Shown here piece after piece: positions 1 through 6,186 of a stretch of 6,186 bases of DNA (position 1 is the first letter of the stretch; each line of letters opens with the position of its first letter). Source of the stretch: Fibrobacter sp. (GTDB lineage: Bacteria > Fibrobacterota > Fibrobacteria > Fibrobacterales > Fibrobacteraceae); assembly GCA_012841225.1 (NCBI GenBank), contig DUVD01000126.1, forward strand, positions 1 through 6,186, written 5' to 3'. The notes under the pieces were generated by a model that did no database searches, was not told where the DNA came from, and saw nothing but the letters and a program-made list of their open reading frames with translations. The position numbers and the translations under genes are program-made.

Positions 1-2730
1 CGTTGCGATATAACAATTAAAACGGATTGTGGTTCCGATTTCTGGCCTAAATTTAAGTTCCCAGAAGGGTTCCAAGACTCCGACGAGTATTTAGCGCACT
101 TGTGCCGTGAAAAGGTTTCGAGTCGTTACCCTGAGGTTACCGATGTGGTAAGGGACCGCATGGAAACAGAACTGTCTTGTATTAAAGACATGCATGTTGC
201 TAGTTACCTTTTAATTGTTTGGGACTTTATCAATTGGGCTCGTGAAAATGGAATCCCAGTGGGGCCAGGGCGTGGGTCGGCAGCTGGTTCGATTGTCACT
301 TATATTATTGGCATTACCGATATAGAACCGCTTCGTTTTGACTTGCTCTTTGAACGTTTTTTAAATCCTGAGCGCGTGAGCATGCCCGATATCGATACCG
401 ACTTTTCGGACCGTGATCGCGGCCGCGTAATTCAATACGTTTCCGAGCAGTATGGTAAAGACTGTGTCACGCAAATTGTCACTTACGGTGCCTTAAAAAT
501 GAAGGCGGTGATTAATGATGTCGGCCGTGTTTTGGGGATCCCTATTTCTGACGTCCGAAGCATCACCAAGCTGCTTCCCCTAGATTTAGGGGCGACGCTT
601 GCCATGGCAAAAACGGGTAAAGACAAAAAAAATAATTCTATAGAAAATTATAACCCAGGCCCATTAAACGAATTAATTGAGTCGAGACAAACTTACCGAG
701 ACTTGTGGAATTATTCCGAAAAGCTAGAAAATTTATCTAGGCAAACTGGGATACATGCCGCGGCGGTTATTATTGCACCAGTCCCCATGTCTAATTTGGC
801 TCCTTTATTTAGAGCACGCCAAGACGACACTCCCGTCATTATGTACGATAAGCATTATGCCGAAGAGATTGGCCTTTTAAAAATGGACTTTTTAGGACTT
901 CGAAACTTATCGATCATTCAAGATGCAGTCGCTTTAATTAAACAGACGCGAAACATCGATTTAGACATTAACAATGTTCACCTGGATGACCCAGTCACTT
1001 TTGAGCTTTTAAGTAAGGGCTTAACCGTTGGCGTGTTTCAGTTTGAATCTCCTGGCATGCGCGAATACCTTCGTAAGCTAATGCCTGAACGCATTGAAGA
1101 CTTAATTGCAATGAACGCCCTTTATCGTCCGGGGCCAATCGAGCAGATTCCTCATTTTATCGCTCGCAAAAGAGGTGAGGAGCCTGTAGATTGTTATCAC
1201 CCTGATTTAGAACCCATTTTAAATGAAACTTATGGGGTGATCGTTTATCAAGAACAAGTCATGCGAATTGCGCAAAAATTGGGTGGCTACTCTCTAGGTG
1301 GTGCCGATATTATTCGCCGTATTATGGGTAAAAAGAAGCCCGAAGAAATGGCGAAATTAGAACCTGAATTTATGCAGAAATGCTTGGAGAGAGGGTACAA
1401 AGCACCGTTAATTAAAAAGGTTTGGAAAGTACTTCTACCTTTCTGTGGCTATGCGTTTAATAAAAGTCATGCCGCTGCTTACGCTTACGTTGCCTACCAA
1501 ACGGCTTATCTTAAAGCCAATTACGGCCCTGAGTTTATGGCTGCGTCTATGACTTCAGAAATCTCCAAAACGGAGAACATCGTTAATCTTCTCCAAGAAT
1601 GTTATAAGATGGATATTCCTTATTTAGGGCCAAACGTCAATTCTTCGCAAGCTATTTTTTCGGTAGACCCAAAAAGTAGAATCCTGTATGGTCTTGCGGG
1701 CATTAAAAACGTAGGCATTTCTATTGTGGAAGACATTGTCGAAGAGCGTACGCTTAACGGTAAGTACAAAGACATTTTTGATCTTTGCAAACGAATTTTA
1801 GACTACCAAGTATCAGTGTCGGAAAAGCGCCCCTCATTAAGCAAAAAAGTATTAGAAAGCCTTGTGATGTCTGGTGCATTAGATGAATTTCCTGGCAGCC
1901 GATCCGCATTGTTAGCCACTATTGATAGGGCAATTGAAGTTGCCAATCGGTACCGCCAAAATAAAGACTGCGGTCAAGTTTCAATTTTTGACGTGGGAGA
2001 AAACGACACCTGCATTCATAACGCCGAAGAGTTAGAAGACGCCGAAGAATGGACTTATATTGAGCTTTTAAATAAAGAAAAAGACGTGTTAGGTATGTTT
2101 ATCTCTGGGCATCCCCTCGAAGAATATCGTCCGGAATTGCAAGGGTTTACCACTTGTAGCTTAGCGGAAAGTGAAGTCAATAACTCTAGTCTTTTAAATA
2201 AAACGATTGTTGTCGGCGGGGTCATTACTAAAATGCGTTCCTTTGAAACCAGACGCGGCGACACTCTAGGCTCTGGCACGCTCCAAGATTTTCAAGGTGA
2301 AATTGCCTTGTTTTTAAAATCGGATAAATGGGAGGCTTTTCGCGATCGCGTCTCTATAGACGACCGTGTATTAGTTCAAGGGTCACTTGAAATGCAACGC
2401 GACGACAAGGGTATTCAGATCGTCGTCGACAAAATCATCTCGTTGGATTTAGTTCGCCAAAAATGGGTTCAGTTTTTACATGTTTCTATGTCTTCGTTGT
2501 TTTTAACAGAAGAAAATCTTAATTTACTTATCGAAAAATTAAAGTCTTTTGAGCCCTTTCCTGGAGAAACATCTTGCCAGATCGTGTTTCATGTAGAATC
2601 CCTTTCCGGTTTTGAGCACGCTTTAGTTTCTAAAAACATTCGTTTTAAATACGAACAAGAATTACTCGTGTGGTTAAAAAAAGATTTTGGTGTTACCGAT
2701 GTATGGGTGTCTAACAAAAATCGCGGCTAG
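1..2730 (+). CDS. dnaE: DNA polymerase III subunit alpha, 3' part (5' end outside window)
   Basis: This is the catalytic subunit of the replicative DNA polymerase (C-family), which extends DNA at the fork in the cytoplasm. The frame is open from base 1, so the apparent TTG start at 100 is only an internal codon; about 909 residues are visible. In visible numbering, the palm shows GPGRGSAAGS at 88-97 and PDIDTDF with the first two catalytic Asp at 130 and 132 (nt 388-396). The third catalytic Asp lies in KMDFLGL at 296. HAAAVIIAP (from 252), FQFES (346-350), YGVIVYQEQVM and the FNKSHAAAYA segment are typical of the thumb and fingers. QVSIF at 659-663 fits the beta-clamp-binding consensus. An OB fold spans about 736-815, followed by a short C-terminal domain where tau normally binds. 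By comparison with E. coli DnaE, about 270 N-terminal residues (most of the PHP domain) are missing on the left. There are no frameshifts. The stop is five bases before lpxB. Confidence 0.97.
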   Translation, partial: RCDITIKTDCGSDFWPKFKFPEGFQDSDEYLAHLCREKVSSRYPEVTDVVRDRMETELSCIKDMHVASYLLIVWDFINWARENGIPVGPGRGSAAGSIVTYIIGITDIEPLRFDLLFERFLNPERVSMPDIDTDFSDRDRGRVIQYVSEQYGKDCVTQIVTYGALKMKAVINDVGRVLGIPISDVRSITKLLPLDLGATLAMAKTGKDKKNNSIENYNPGPLNELIESRQTYRDLWNYSEKLENLSRQTGIHAAAVIIAPVPMSNLAPLFRARQDDTPVIMYDKHYAEEIGLLKMDFLGLRNLSIIQDAVALIKQTRNIDLDINNVHLDDPVTFELLSKGLTVGVFQFESPGMREYLRKLMPERIEDLIAMNALYRPGPIEQIPHFIARKRGEEPVDCYHPDLEPILNETYGVIVYQEQVMRIAQKLGGYSLGGADIIRRIMGKKKPEEMAKLEPEFMQKCLERGYKAPLIKKVWKVLLPFCGYAFNKSHAAAYAYVAYQTAYLKANYGPEFMAASMTSEISKTENIVNLLQECYKMDIPYLGPNVNSSQAIFSVDPKSRILYGLAGIKNVGISIVEDIVEERTLNGKYKDIFDLCKRILDYQVSVSEKRPSLSKKVLESLVMSGALDEFPGSRSALLATIDRAIEVANRYRQNKDCGQVSIFDVGENDTCIHNAEELEDAEEWTYIELLNKEKDVLGMFISGHPLEEYRPELQGFTTCSLAESEVNNSSLLNKTIVVGGVITKMRSFETRRGDTLGSGTLQDFQGEIALFLKSDKWEAFRDRVSIDDRVLVQGSLEMQRDDKGIQIVVDKIISLDLVRQKWVQFLHVSMSSLFLTEENLNLLIEKLKSFEPFPGETSCQIVFHVESLSGFEHALVSKNIRFKYEQELLVWLKKDFGVTDVWVSNKNRG
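1975..1989 (+). other. Beta-clamp-binding peptide in DnaE (QVSIF)
   Basis: The pentapeptide QVSIF matches the known QL[SD]LF-type sliding-clamp-binding consensus. It sits between the helix-hairpin-helix region and the OB fold, where E. coli DnaE carries its internal QADMF motif. It probably tethers the polymerase to the DnaN clamp. This is motif matching only. Confidence 0.75.
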
Positions 2731-2735
2731 TTAAA

Positions 2736-3854
2736 ATGAATGAAAGCTATGTTCTTTTTTGCGCTGGTGAAGACTCTGGAGATATATTAGGCGCCTTGGC
2801 TGTTTCTACTGTAATTTCTTCTAGCATAAAGGCAATTGGCATAGGTGGCCCACGCATGCAAAAAGCGGGGCTTAAGCTAATAGGGCGTTTTGAAGACTTA
2901 GCGGTGAGCGGTTTTAAGGATGTTTTAGCGCATTATTTACCACTACGACGCGCTCTTAGCGCTTTAACTAGATCATTAGAAAGTCCGCAATGCAAAGCCC
3001 TAGTCCTTATCGATTACCCAGGTTTGAATATGCGCTTAGTGAAGTTAGCCAAAAAACAAGCGAAACCAATACTGTACATTGCCCCTCCACAAATTTGGGC
3101 ATGGAAGCCTAAACGAGCTCTTTTATTACAGGGAGTCTCTTTAGGTGTTTTATTCGATTTCGAAAAACAGGCGTATGAAAACTTTGGTTGTCGTGCCACA
3201 AAACTAGAGTTTCCTTTCTTAGAATTCGCGAAAAAAGCAATCGATCAAAAACAGCAAAAAAAAGAGTTCATTCTTTTACTCCCAGGTAGCAGGCGTTTAC
3301 AAATGCGTCGCAACATGCCCTTATTTATCAAGTTAGTGGCCCCACTTCAAAAGAAAAACCCCGATCTACAATTCAAATTGGTGGCGTCGCGACCTTCTCT
3401 TTTAAAGGAAATGGAAAAATGGGAGTGTCATGGTGTTGAGTCAATACTCGTCCCAGAAGAACCATCAGAACGGGCCTGTTTTTTTTCAACCGCAAGGCTA
3501 ATTATCGCCCCCCCGGGCTCGTCCATTCTAGAAGCGTCTCTTGCCGGCACGCCTGCCTTAGCCTGCTCTCGGATTGATTTTTTGACCTATGTTTTAGGCA
3601 TCTTGTTAGTGCGCACGCGTTTTTTTTCACTACCCAATATTTTACTAAATAAAAAGGTAGTGCCCGAATTGTTAACGCCCGCATCCATTTTTCATAAAAA
3701 AGCAGTCAACTCTATTTTAAGTGAAATAAAAAAAATAGACGAAAATGACCTTCGCTCTGGCGTACCACTTTTACAGAAAGCTTGTGAAGGCCTGTCTATT
3801 AAAAACCTAACGCTTGAATTTCTTGTCAATGTCGTCGATTGGGATTCTAAGTAG
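2736..3854 (+). CDS. lpxB: Lipid-A-disaccharide synthase
   Basis: LpxB is a GT19 glycosyltransferase. It joins UDP-2,3-diacylglucosamine to lipid X to make the tetraacyl disaccharide-1-phosphate of lipid A, at the inner face of the cytoplasmic membrane. The 372 residues are close to the usual ~380. Visible motifs, in order, are AGEDSGD near the N-terminus (AGExSGD family motif), GIGGPRM, DYPGLN with the likely catalytic Asp93, PPQIWAWK (117-124), LLPGSRR around 181-187, and the nucleotide-sugar region APPGSSILEA with Glu266. A hydrophobic helix then leads into FFSLPNILL, as in the family. The family SGTA(S/T)LE segment reads PPGSSILE here. The start at ATG 2736 is secure: an in-frame TAA lies at 2712-2714 and no other start codon intervenes. 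There is no recognisable Shine-Dalgarno, and dnaE ends five bases upstream, which favours translational coupling. The last 48 bp overlap the end of mutL on the other strand. Confidence 0.95.
   Translation: MNESYVLFCAGEDSGDILGALAVSTVISSSIKAIGIGGPRMQKAGLKLIGRFEDLAVSGFKDVLAHYLPLRRALSALTRSLESPQCKALVLIDYPGLNMRLVKLAKKQAKPILYIAPPQIWAWKPKRALLLQGVSLGVLFDFEKQAYENFGCRATKLEFPFLEFAKKAIDQKQQKKEFILLLPGSRRLQMRRNMPLFIKLVAPLQKKNPDLQFKLVASRPSLLKEMEKWECHGVESILVPEEPSERACFFSTARLIIAPPGSSILEASLAGTPALACSRIDFLTYVLGILLVRTRFFSLPNILLNKKVVPELLTPASIFHKKAVNSILSEIKKIDENDLRSGVPLLQKACEGLSIKNLTLEFLVNVVDWDSK
3807..3854. other. 48-bp tail-to-tail overlap of lpxB and mutL
   Basis: The last 15 codons plus stop of lpxB (+) and of mutL (-) are written on the two strands of the same 48 bp. 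The lpxB stop is TAG at 3852-3854; the mutL stop is TAG read from 3809-3807. The first 33 bp of non-coding space expected for a terminator on either side are absent, so both transcripts must end inside the opposing gene. Confidence 0.95.
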
Positions 3855-5588
3855 TGTTGGTTTACCGTAAGGGGAAGCCAATGGCTCACTCGTTTGCAAC
3901 AATTGGTGGACTAGGGAGTTCATTTCTTCTCCACTCAATTTATCGCCAGCCCTGTAAGCCGTTGTAGAAGCCCATGCTTTGGCCGTAGAATCAAGAGGAA
4001 TCGAATTAGACGAAGAGTCACTTTGGAGCGAGTCTAAAAAATCGCGCACGCATTTCTCGGCTCGCGAAAAAGAAAGCCCACTCGGAATACCTCGAATTTG
4101 ATAAGTATCGCCACCAAAAGGCTCCAAATAAAAGCCGAGTTTCTTTAAGTCCGGTAGGATTTCTCTTAAAAGGCTCTTTTCCACCTTGCTAAGTTCTATC
4201 AGCTCTGGAAACAAAAGTTCTTGTGAGCTGATAACGGCGTCTGAGTTTAGCGTTTTGAGTGCCTGTTCATATAAAATGCGAGCATGAGCAGCGCTTTGGT
4301 CTATTAATAAAAGACCTTCTCTATCTTGACAAACCACGTAGGTTTGGGCTAGTTGCAAAAAGGAAGGTGCACTATATAAAGGGGTTTTCTCTGGAATTTC
4401 AAATGATTTTTGTGAAAGAGGAATGATTTTTCCAAATTCGGGTAGAGAAAATAAATCCTGCTCAAGTGCATCTGGTGAAGGCATCGTTCCACGCTGAAGA
4501 GGCTTAGAAACATCAGCATGCCAAGATTTTTCTGGCTCTTGGACTTTTTCAGATGAGGTCCAGTCGCTTAAACGAATGGTTGGTGCGGGCCCTGCAGTGG
4601 TTTCTTCTTGCAATGTATTTCGAATAGCCCTATAGATGGCTGCATAAATAGCGCTATCGTTCACAAAACGCACCTCTTTTTTTGCTGGATGGACGTTAAC
4701 GTCAAAGTCCATATCGGGCATGTCTAAAAAAAGAATGCTCACAGGAGATATTTGCTTGCCGTAAGGTTCATAAGCTTTTTGAACTGCTTTGATAGCGGCA
4801 GGGCTCCAAATAGGCCGGTTTTTTAAGTATAAAAAGTGTTTCAACCTTTTTCCAGAAGTAGGCTCTGGAGGTGAAATGAATCCCGTAATCGAGATATTGT
4901 TTTCAGTGTAGTCCAAAGGCAGCAGTTTTCGAGCGATACCAGCCCCCACTGTTTCGGCTATGCGACTTCGCAAATCGCCTTCTACCCCAGTAAACACCTC
5001 TTTACTTCCACTACGGTATTCAAATCGAACTTTTGGATGTGCAATAGCAATGCGACTAATCACCTCAAGAATTCTAGAGGCTTCGGACGGTTCGCTGCTT
5101 AAAAATTGCCTTCTTACGGGAGTATTAAAAAATAGATCTTCTATTAAAAAAGAGGTGCCTTGAGGTGAACTAACTTCTTCTAGCTCTTCTGCGTTGCCGC
5201 CGAGTAGTTGCACTTTGTACCCGCAGGTAGCACCGGCCATTTTCGAAATGATCGTCATTTTAGAAATGGAGGCGATAGAGGCCACCGCTTCACCTCTAAA
5301 ACCGTTCGTTTTCAAATGAAATAAATCATCGGCAGAATTCAACTTAGAGGTCGTATGCCTAACAAAACACAATTTGAGGTCTTCTGGAGACATTCCTTCC
5401 CCATTATCGATAATGGAGATTCTTTTCTTGCCACCTTCCTCAATTTGCACCTTAATAAAGGTGCTTCCAGCGTCTAATGCATTTTCAATTAACTCTTTGA
5501 CCACAGATGCTGGTCTTTCAATAACCTCACCTGCGGCTATTTTATTAATGACTTCATCGGTTAAAACGTGGATTTTTCGGCTTTTCAT
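3807..5588 (-). CDS. mutL: DNA mismatch repair protein MutL, with altered endonuclease motifs
   Basis: MutL is the GHKL-ATPase dimer that couples mismatch recognition by MutS to strand incision and excision. The N-terminal ATPase looks intact: IAAGEVIERP (17-26), Glu32 and Asn36 of motif I, DNGEGM (61-66), GFRGEA (96-101), the NTPVRR segment and HPAK (300-303) with the conserved Lys. A variable linker of about 335-410 follows, then the C-terminal dimerisation domain, ending a few residues past PYGKPT. The C-terminal clamp motif QELLFP (456-461) is present. The nuclease motifs are not: DQHA(x2)E(x4)E reads DQSAAHARILYE (430-441), the ACR-type motif reads AST (540-542), and CPH reads SPY (572-574). 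An E. coli-like, non-cutting MutL is therefore likely. The 593-residue length is normal. ATG 5588 gives the family-typical spacing before IAAGEV; no clear Shine-Dalgarno precedes it. The gene is convergent with lpxB. Confidence 0.97.
   Translation of the reverse strand: MKSRKIHVLTDEVINKIAAGEVIERPASVVKELIENALDAGSTFIKVQIEEGGKKRISIIDNGEGMSPEDLKLCFVRHTTSKLNSADDLFHLKTNGFRGEAVASIASISKMTIISKMAGATCGYKVQLLGGNAEELEEVSSPQGTSFLIEDLFFNTPVRRQFLSSEPSEASRILEVISRIAIAHPKVRFEYRSGSKEVFTGVEGDLRSRIAETVGAGIARKLLPLDYTENNISITGFISPPEPTSGKRLKHFLYLKNRPIWSPAAIKAVQKAYEPYGKQISPVSILFLDMPDMDFDVNVHPAKKEVRFVNDSAIYAAIYRAIRNTLQEETTAGPAPTIRLSDWTSSEKVQEPEKSWHADVSKPLQRGTMPSPDALEQDLFSLPEFGKIIPLSQKSFEIPEKTPLYSAPSFLQLAQTYVVCQDREGLLLIDQSAAHARILYEQALKTLNSDAVISSQELLFPELIELSKVEKSLLREILPDLKKLGFYLEPFGGDTYQIRGIPSGLSFSRAEKCVRDFLDSLQSDSSSNSIPLDSTAKAWASTTAYRAGDKLSGEEMNSLVHQLLQTSEPLASPYGKPTLLRIPIDDIDKKFKR
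4206..4223 (-). other. MutL C-terminal beta-clamp-binding motif (QELLFP)
   Basis: Residues 456-461 read QELLFP, matching the Qxx[L/I]xP clamp-contact motif of the MutL C-terminal domain (QEMIVP in Bacillus subtilis) and lying at the equivalent place, shortly after the former nuclease motif. It suggests that clamp contact is kept even though the nuclease residues are not. Confidence 0.7.
4266..4301 (-). other. Degenerate MutL endonuclease motif (DQSAAHARILYE)
   Basis: This encodes MutL residues 430-441, at the place of the metal-binding motif DQHA(x2)E(x4)E of nuclease-active MutL proteins. Asp430, Gln431, Ala433 and Glu441 remain, but the His is Ser432 and the central Glu is Ala436. Loss of that Glu is expected to abolish nicking by homology with characterised MutL/PMS2 nucleases; this is inference. 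Confidence 0.85.
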
Positions 5589-5631
5589 GCTGAAAATATA
5601 GACAAAAGACTAGGTGAGTTACTTTTTCTAA

Positions 5632-5659
5632 TTGATTTTGTTAAATTAAAGAGTAGAAA
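5632..5659 (+). promoter_or_regulatory. Candidate sigma70-like promoter for the 5737 gene
   Basis: TTGATT and TAGAAA are separated by 16 bp, each matching four of six bases of the -35 and -10 consensus. Transcription would begin near 5666 and give a leader of about 70 bases containing the dyads at 5679-5700. In AT-rich DNA such matches arise easily by chance, so this is tentative. Confidence 0.25.
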
Positions 5660-5661
5660 AT

Positions 5662-5700
5662 TACTTGTTTTAACGTCAGTATTTTAATACATACAAGTAT
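5662..5700. repeat. Cluster of short nested inverted repeats
   Basis: Two abutting perfect dyads are visible: GTATT-tt-AATAC (5679-5690) and ATAC-aa-GTAT (5691-5700). In addition, TACTTGT (5662-5668) is the reverse complement of ACAAGTA (5693-5699), enclosing the first dyad. ACAAGT recurs at 5719-5724, directly before the ribosome binding site. The arrangement could be an operator or an RNA leader structure. It is not followed by a T tract, so it is not a typical terminator. Confidence 0.5.
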
Positions 5701-5724
5701 GGATGGTGGGAATTCCTAACAAGT

Positions 5725-5729
5725 GAGGA
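5725..5729 (+). promoter_or_regulatory. Ribosome binding site for the 5737 gene
   Basis: GAGGA lies seven bases before ATG 5737 and is the clearest Shine-Dalgarno in the window. It decides the start: the other nearby ATG at 5730 is in a different frame, too close to the site, and reaches a stop after 14 codons. Confidence 0.8.
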
Positions 5730-5736
5730 ATGTTTA

Positions 5737-6186
5737 ATGGTTGTAAATTTATTACTGCGAATAGTTCACATTGAGCTCCTTTCGTCTTATTCGACAAAAG
5801 AGATTCTCGAACTGGTGCGTATGGATTCGCGGTTTCCAGCAAATTTGCTCGATTCTATATGGTTCGAAGAAGGGGTTTTTGAACGCGAACAACATCGCCT
5901 TTTGCTAGACGTCTTGACTGAATGGCTCTTTATAAAGGGAGTAAGTCCAGAACAATTTGTAGAAAACATGTTTAATCGATTTACCTCTTCGGAATCAATG
6001 TCTTCTCGTATTATACTTAAGTCTTATTTACCCTTTGTGCCTAAATTTTACGATATTGACGATGTGCGTCGTTTAAGTTTAGAAACGCTCCCCGAAAGAC
6101 AAACCTTGATTGAAGGGGCGCAAATCATTTTTAATGCCCCTGTAGACAACACCCGCAATGACATCATTGTTTATCGCTGTAACGAA
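5737..6186 (+). CDS. Hypothetical protein, 5' part (3' end outside window)
   Basis: I do not recognise this protein. An uninterrupted reading frame of 150 codons runs from ATG 5737 to the right edge without a stop. The start is supported by GAGGA at ideal spacing, and the frame has a TAA upstream at 5671-5673 with no other start between. The first ~15 residues (MVVNLLLRIVHIELL) are hydrophobic, but they are interrupted by Arg, His and Glu and do not look like a classical signal peptide or membrane segment. The next ~90 residues are Leu- and Glu-rich and probably helical, and the tail (GAQIIFNAPVD) may begin a strand-rich region. No cysteine pairs, nucleotide-binding loops or DNA-binding motifs are evident. 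It is probably cytoplasmic. It is divergent from mutL, and the spacer is shared, but nothing links it to repair. That it is a real gene is fairly sure; its function is unknown. Confidence 0.85.
   Translation, partial: MVVNLLLRIVHIELLSSYSTKEILELVRMDSRFPANLLDSIWFEEGVFEREQHRLLLDVLTEWLFIKGVSPEQFVENMFNRFTSSESMSSRIILKSYLPFVPKFYDIDDVRRLSLETLPERQTLIEGAQIIFNAPVDNTRNDIIVYRCNE

Larger units (their letters stand above)
5589..5736. promoter_or_regulatory. Divergent intergenic region between mutL and the downstream gene
   Basis: This is the only real spacer in the window: 148 bp, AT-rich, with no ORF of note. It must hold the start signals for both divergent genes. On the mutL strand, TATATT (5595-5600) lies six bases before the ATG and resembles a -10 box, but only a weak -35 is present. 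On the + strand, TTGATT (5632-5637) and TAGAAA (5654-5659) with a 16-bp spacer make a mediocre sigma70-type pair. A dyad cluster occupies 5662-5700. The exact promoters cannot be assigned by eye. Confidence 0.6.

Noticed and set aside
100..102. TTG as the start of the dnaE reading frame
   Set aside because: The frame is open back to base 1 and the upstream residues read as normal DnaE sequence. The real start lies outside the window.
2055..2279. Minus-strand 74-codon ORF inside dnaE
   Set aside because: It is a shadow of the DnaE C-terminal region, with no initiation signals or recognisable protein features.
3014..3199. Minus-strand short ORF inside lpxB
   Set aside because: It lies opposite conserved LpxB motifs, including DYPGLN and PPQIWAWK. 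There is no sign of independent coding.
3254..3265. A-rich run in lpxB as a possible frameshift or slippage site
   Set aside because: The LpxB frame and family motifs continue unbroken on both sides, and the alternative frames give no sensible product.
3857..3881. Hairpin just after the lpxB stop (TTGGTTT paired with AAGCCAA, one G-U pair) as a terminator
   Set aside because: There is an 11-base loop, no T tract follows, and the arms fall inside conserved mutL codons around the PYGKPT motif. It is best explained as coding sequence.
4960..5163. Plus-strand ORF inside mutL
   Set aside because: It is antisense to the conserved MutL ATPase/transducer domain and has no ribosome binding site, so it is a shadow frame.
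5787..5969. Minus-strand 60-codon ORF inside the unknown gene
   Set aside because: It is antisense to a frame with a better start signal and has no ribosome binding site. The Ser/Arg-rich composition is typical of a shadow frame.

Overview
The window looks like ordinary chromosomal housekeeping DNA from a Gram-negative, lipid A-making bacterium. It holds the 3' end of dnaE (DNA polymerase III alpha), a complete lpxB, a complete mutL on the opposite strand, and the 5' part of an unrecognised gene. The presence of lpxB implies an LPS-type outer membrane. The DYPGLN form of the LpxB acidic motif, in place of the E. coli-type DAPDFN, and the unusual dnaE-lpxB linkage do not suggest a gammaproteobacterium. 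A member of the Fibrobacterota/Bacteroidota/Chlorobiota side of the tree is possible, but the phylum cannot be fixed from the sequence. Codon use is AT-leaning and similar throughout, and there is no sign of recent transfer.

Layout: positions 1-2730 (+) are the last ~909 codons of dnaE, open at the left edge. lpxB (2736-3854, +) follows after five bases with no good Shine-Dalgarno, so it is probably co-transcribed and translationally coupled. mutL (3807-5588, -) converges on lpxB and the two coding regions overlap tail to tail by 48 bp. A 148-bp AT-rich divergent spacer (5589-5736) separates mutL from a + strand gene starting at 5737. That gene runs off the right edge without a stop (150 codons seen). 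It has a good ribosome binding site, and the spacer carries a cluster of short dyads.

The genes serve replication (dnaE), mismatch repair (mutL) and outer-membrane biogenesis (lpxB). DnaE and MutL both show likely beta-clamp-binding peptides, which is how the two processes usually share the replication fork.

The most notable point is that MutL keeps an intact ATPase domain and a clamp motif, while all three C-terminal motifs of the MutL latent endonuclease are altered (DQSAAHA for DQHAxxE, AST for the ACR-type motif, SPY for CPH). This points to a nuclease-dead MutL outside the usual MutH-containing group. I saw no RNA genes, CRISPR arrays, insertion sequences or convincing rho-independent terminators.
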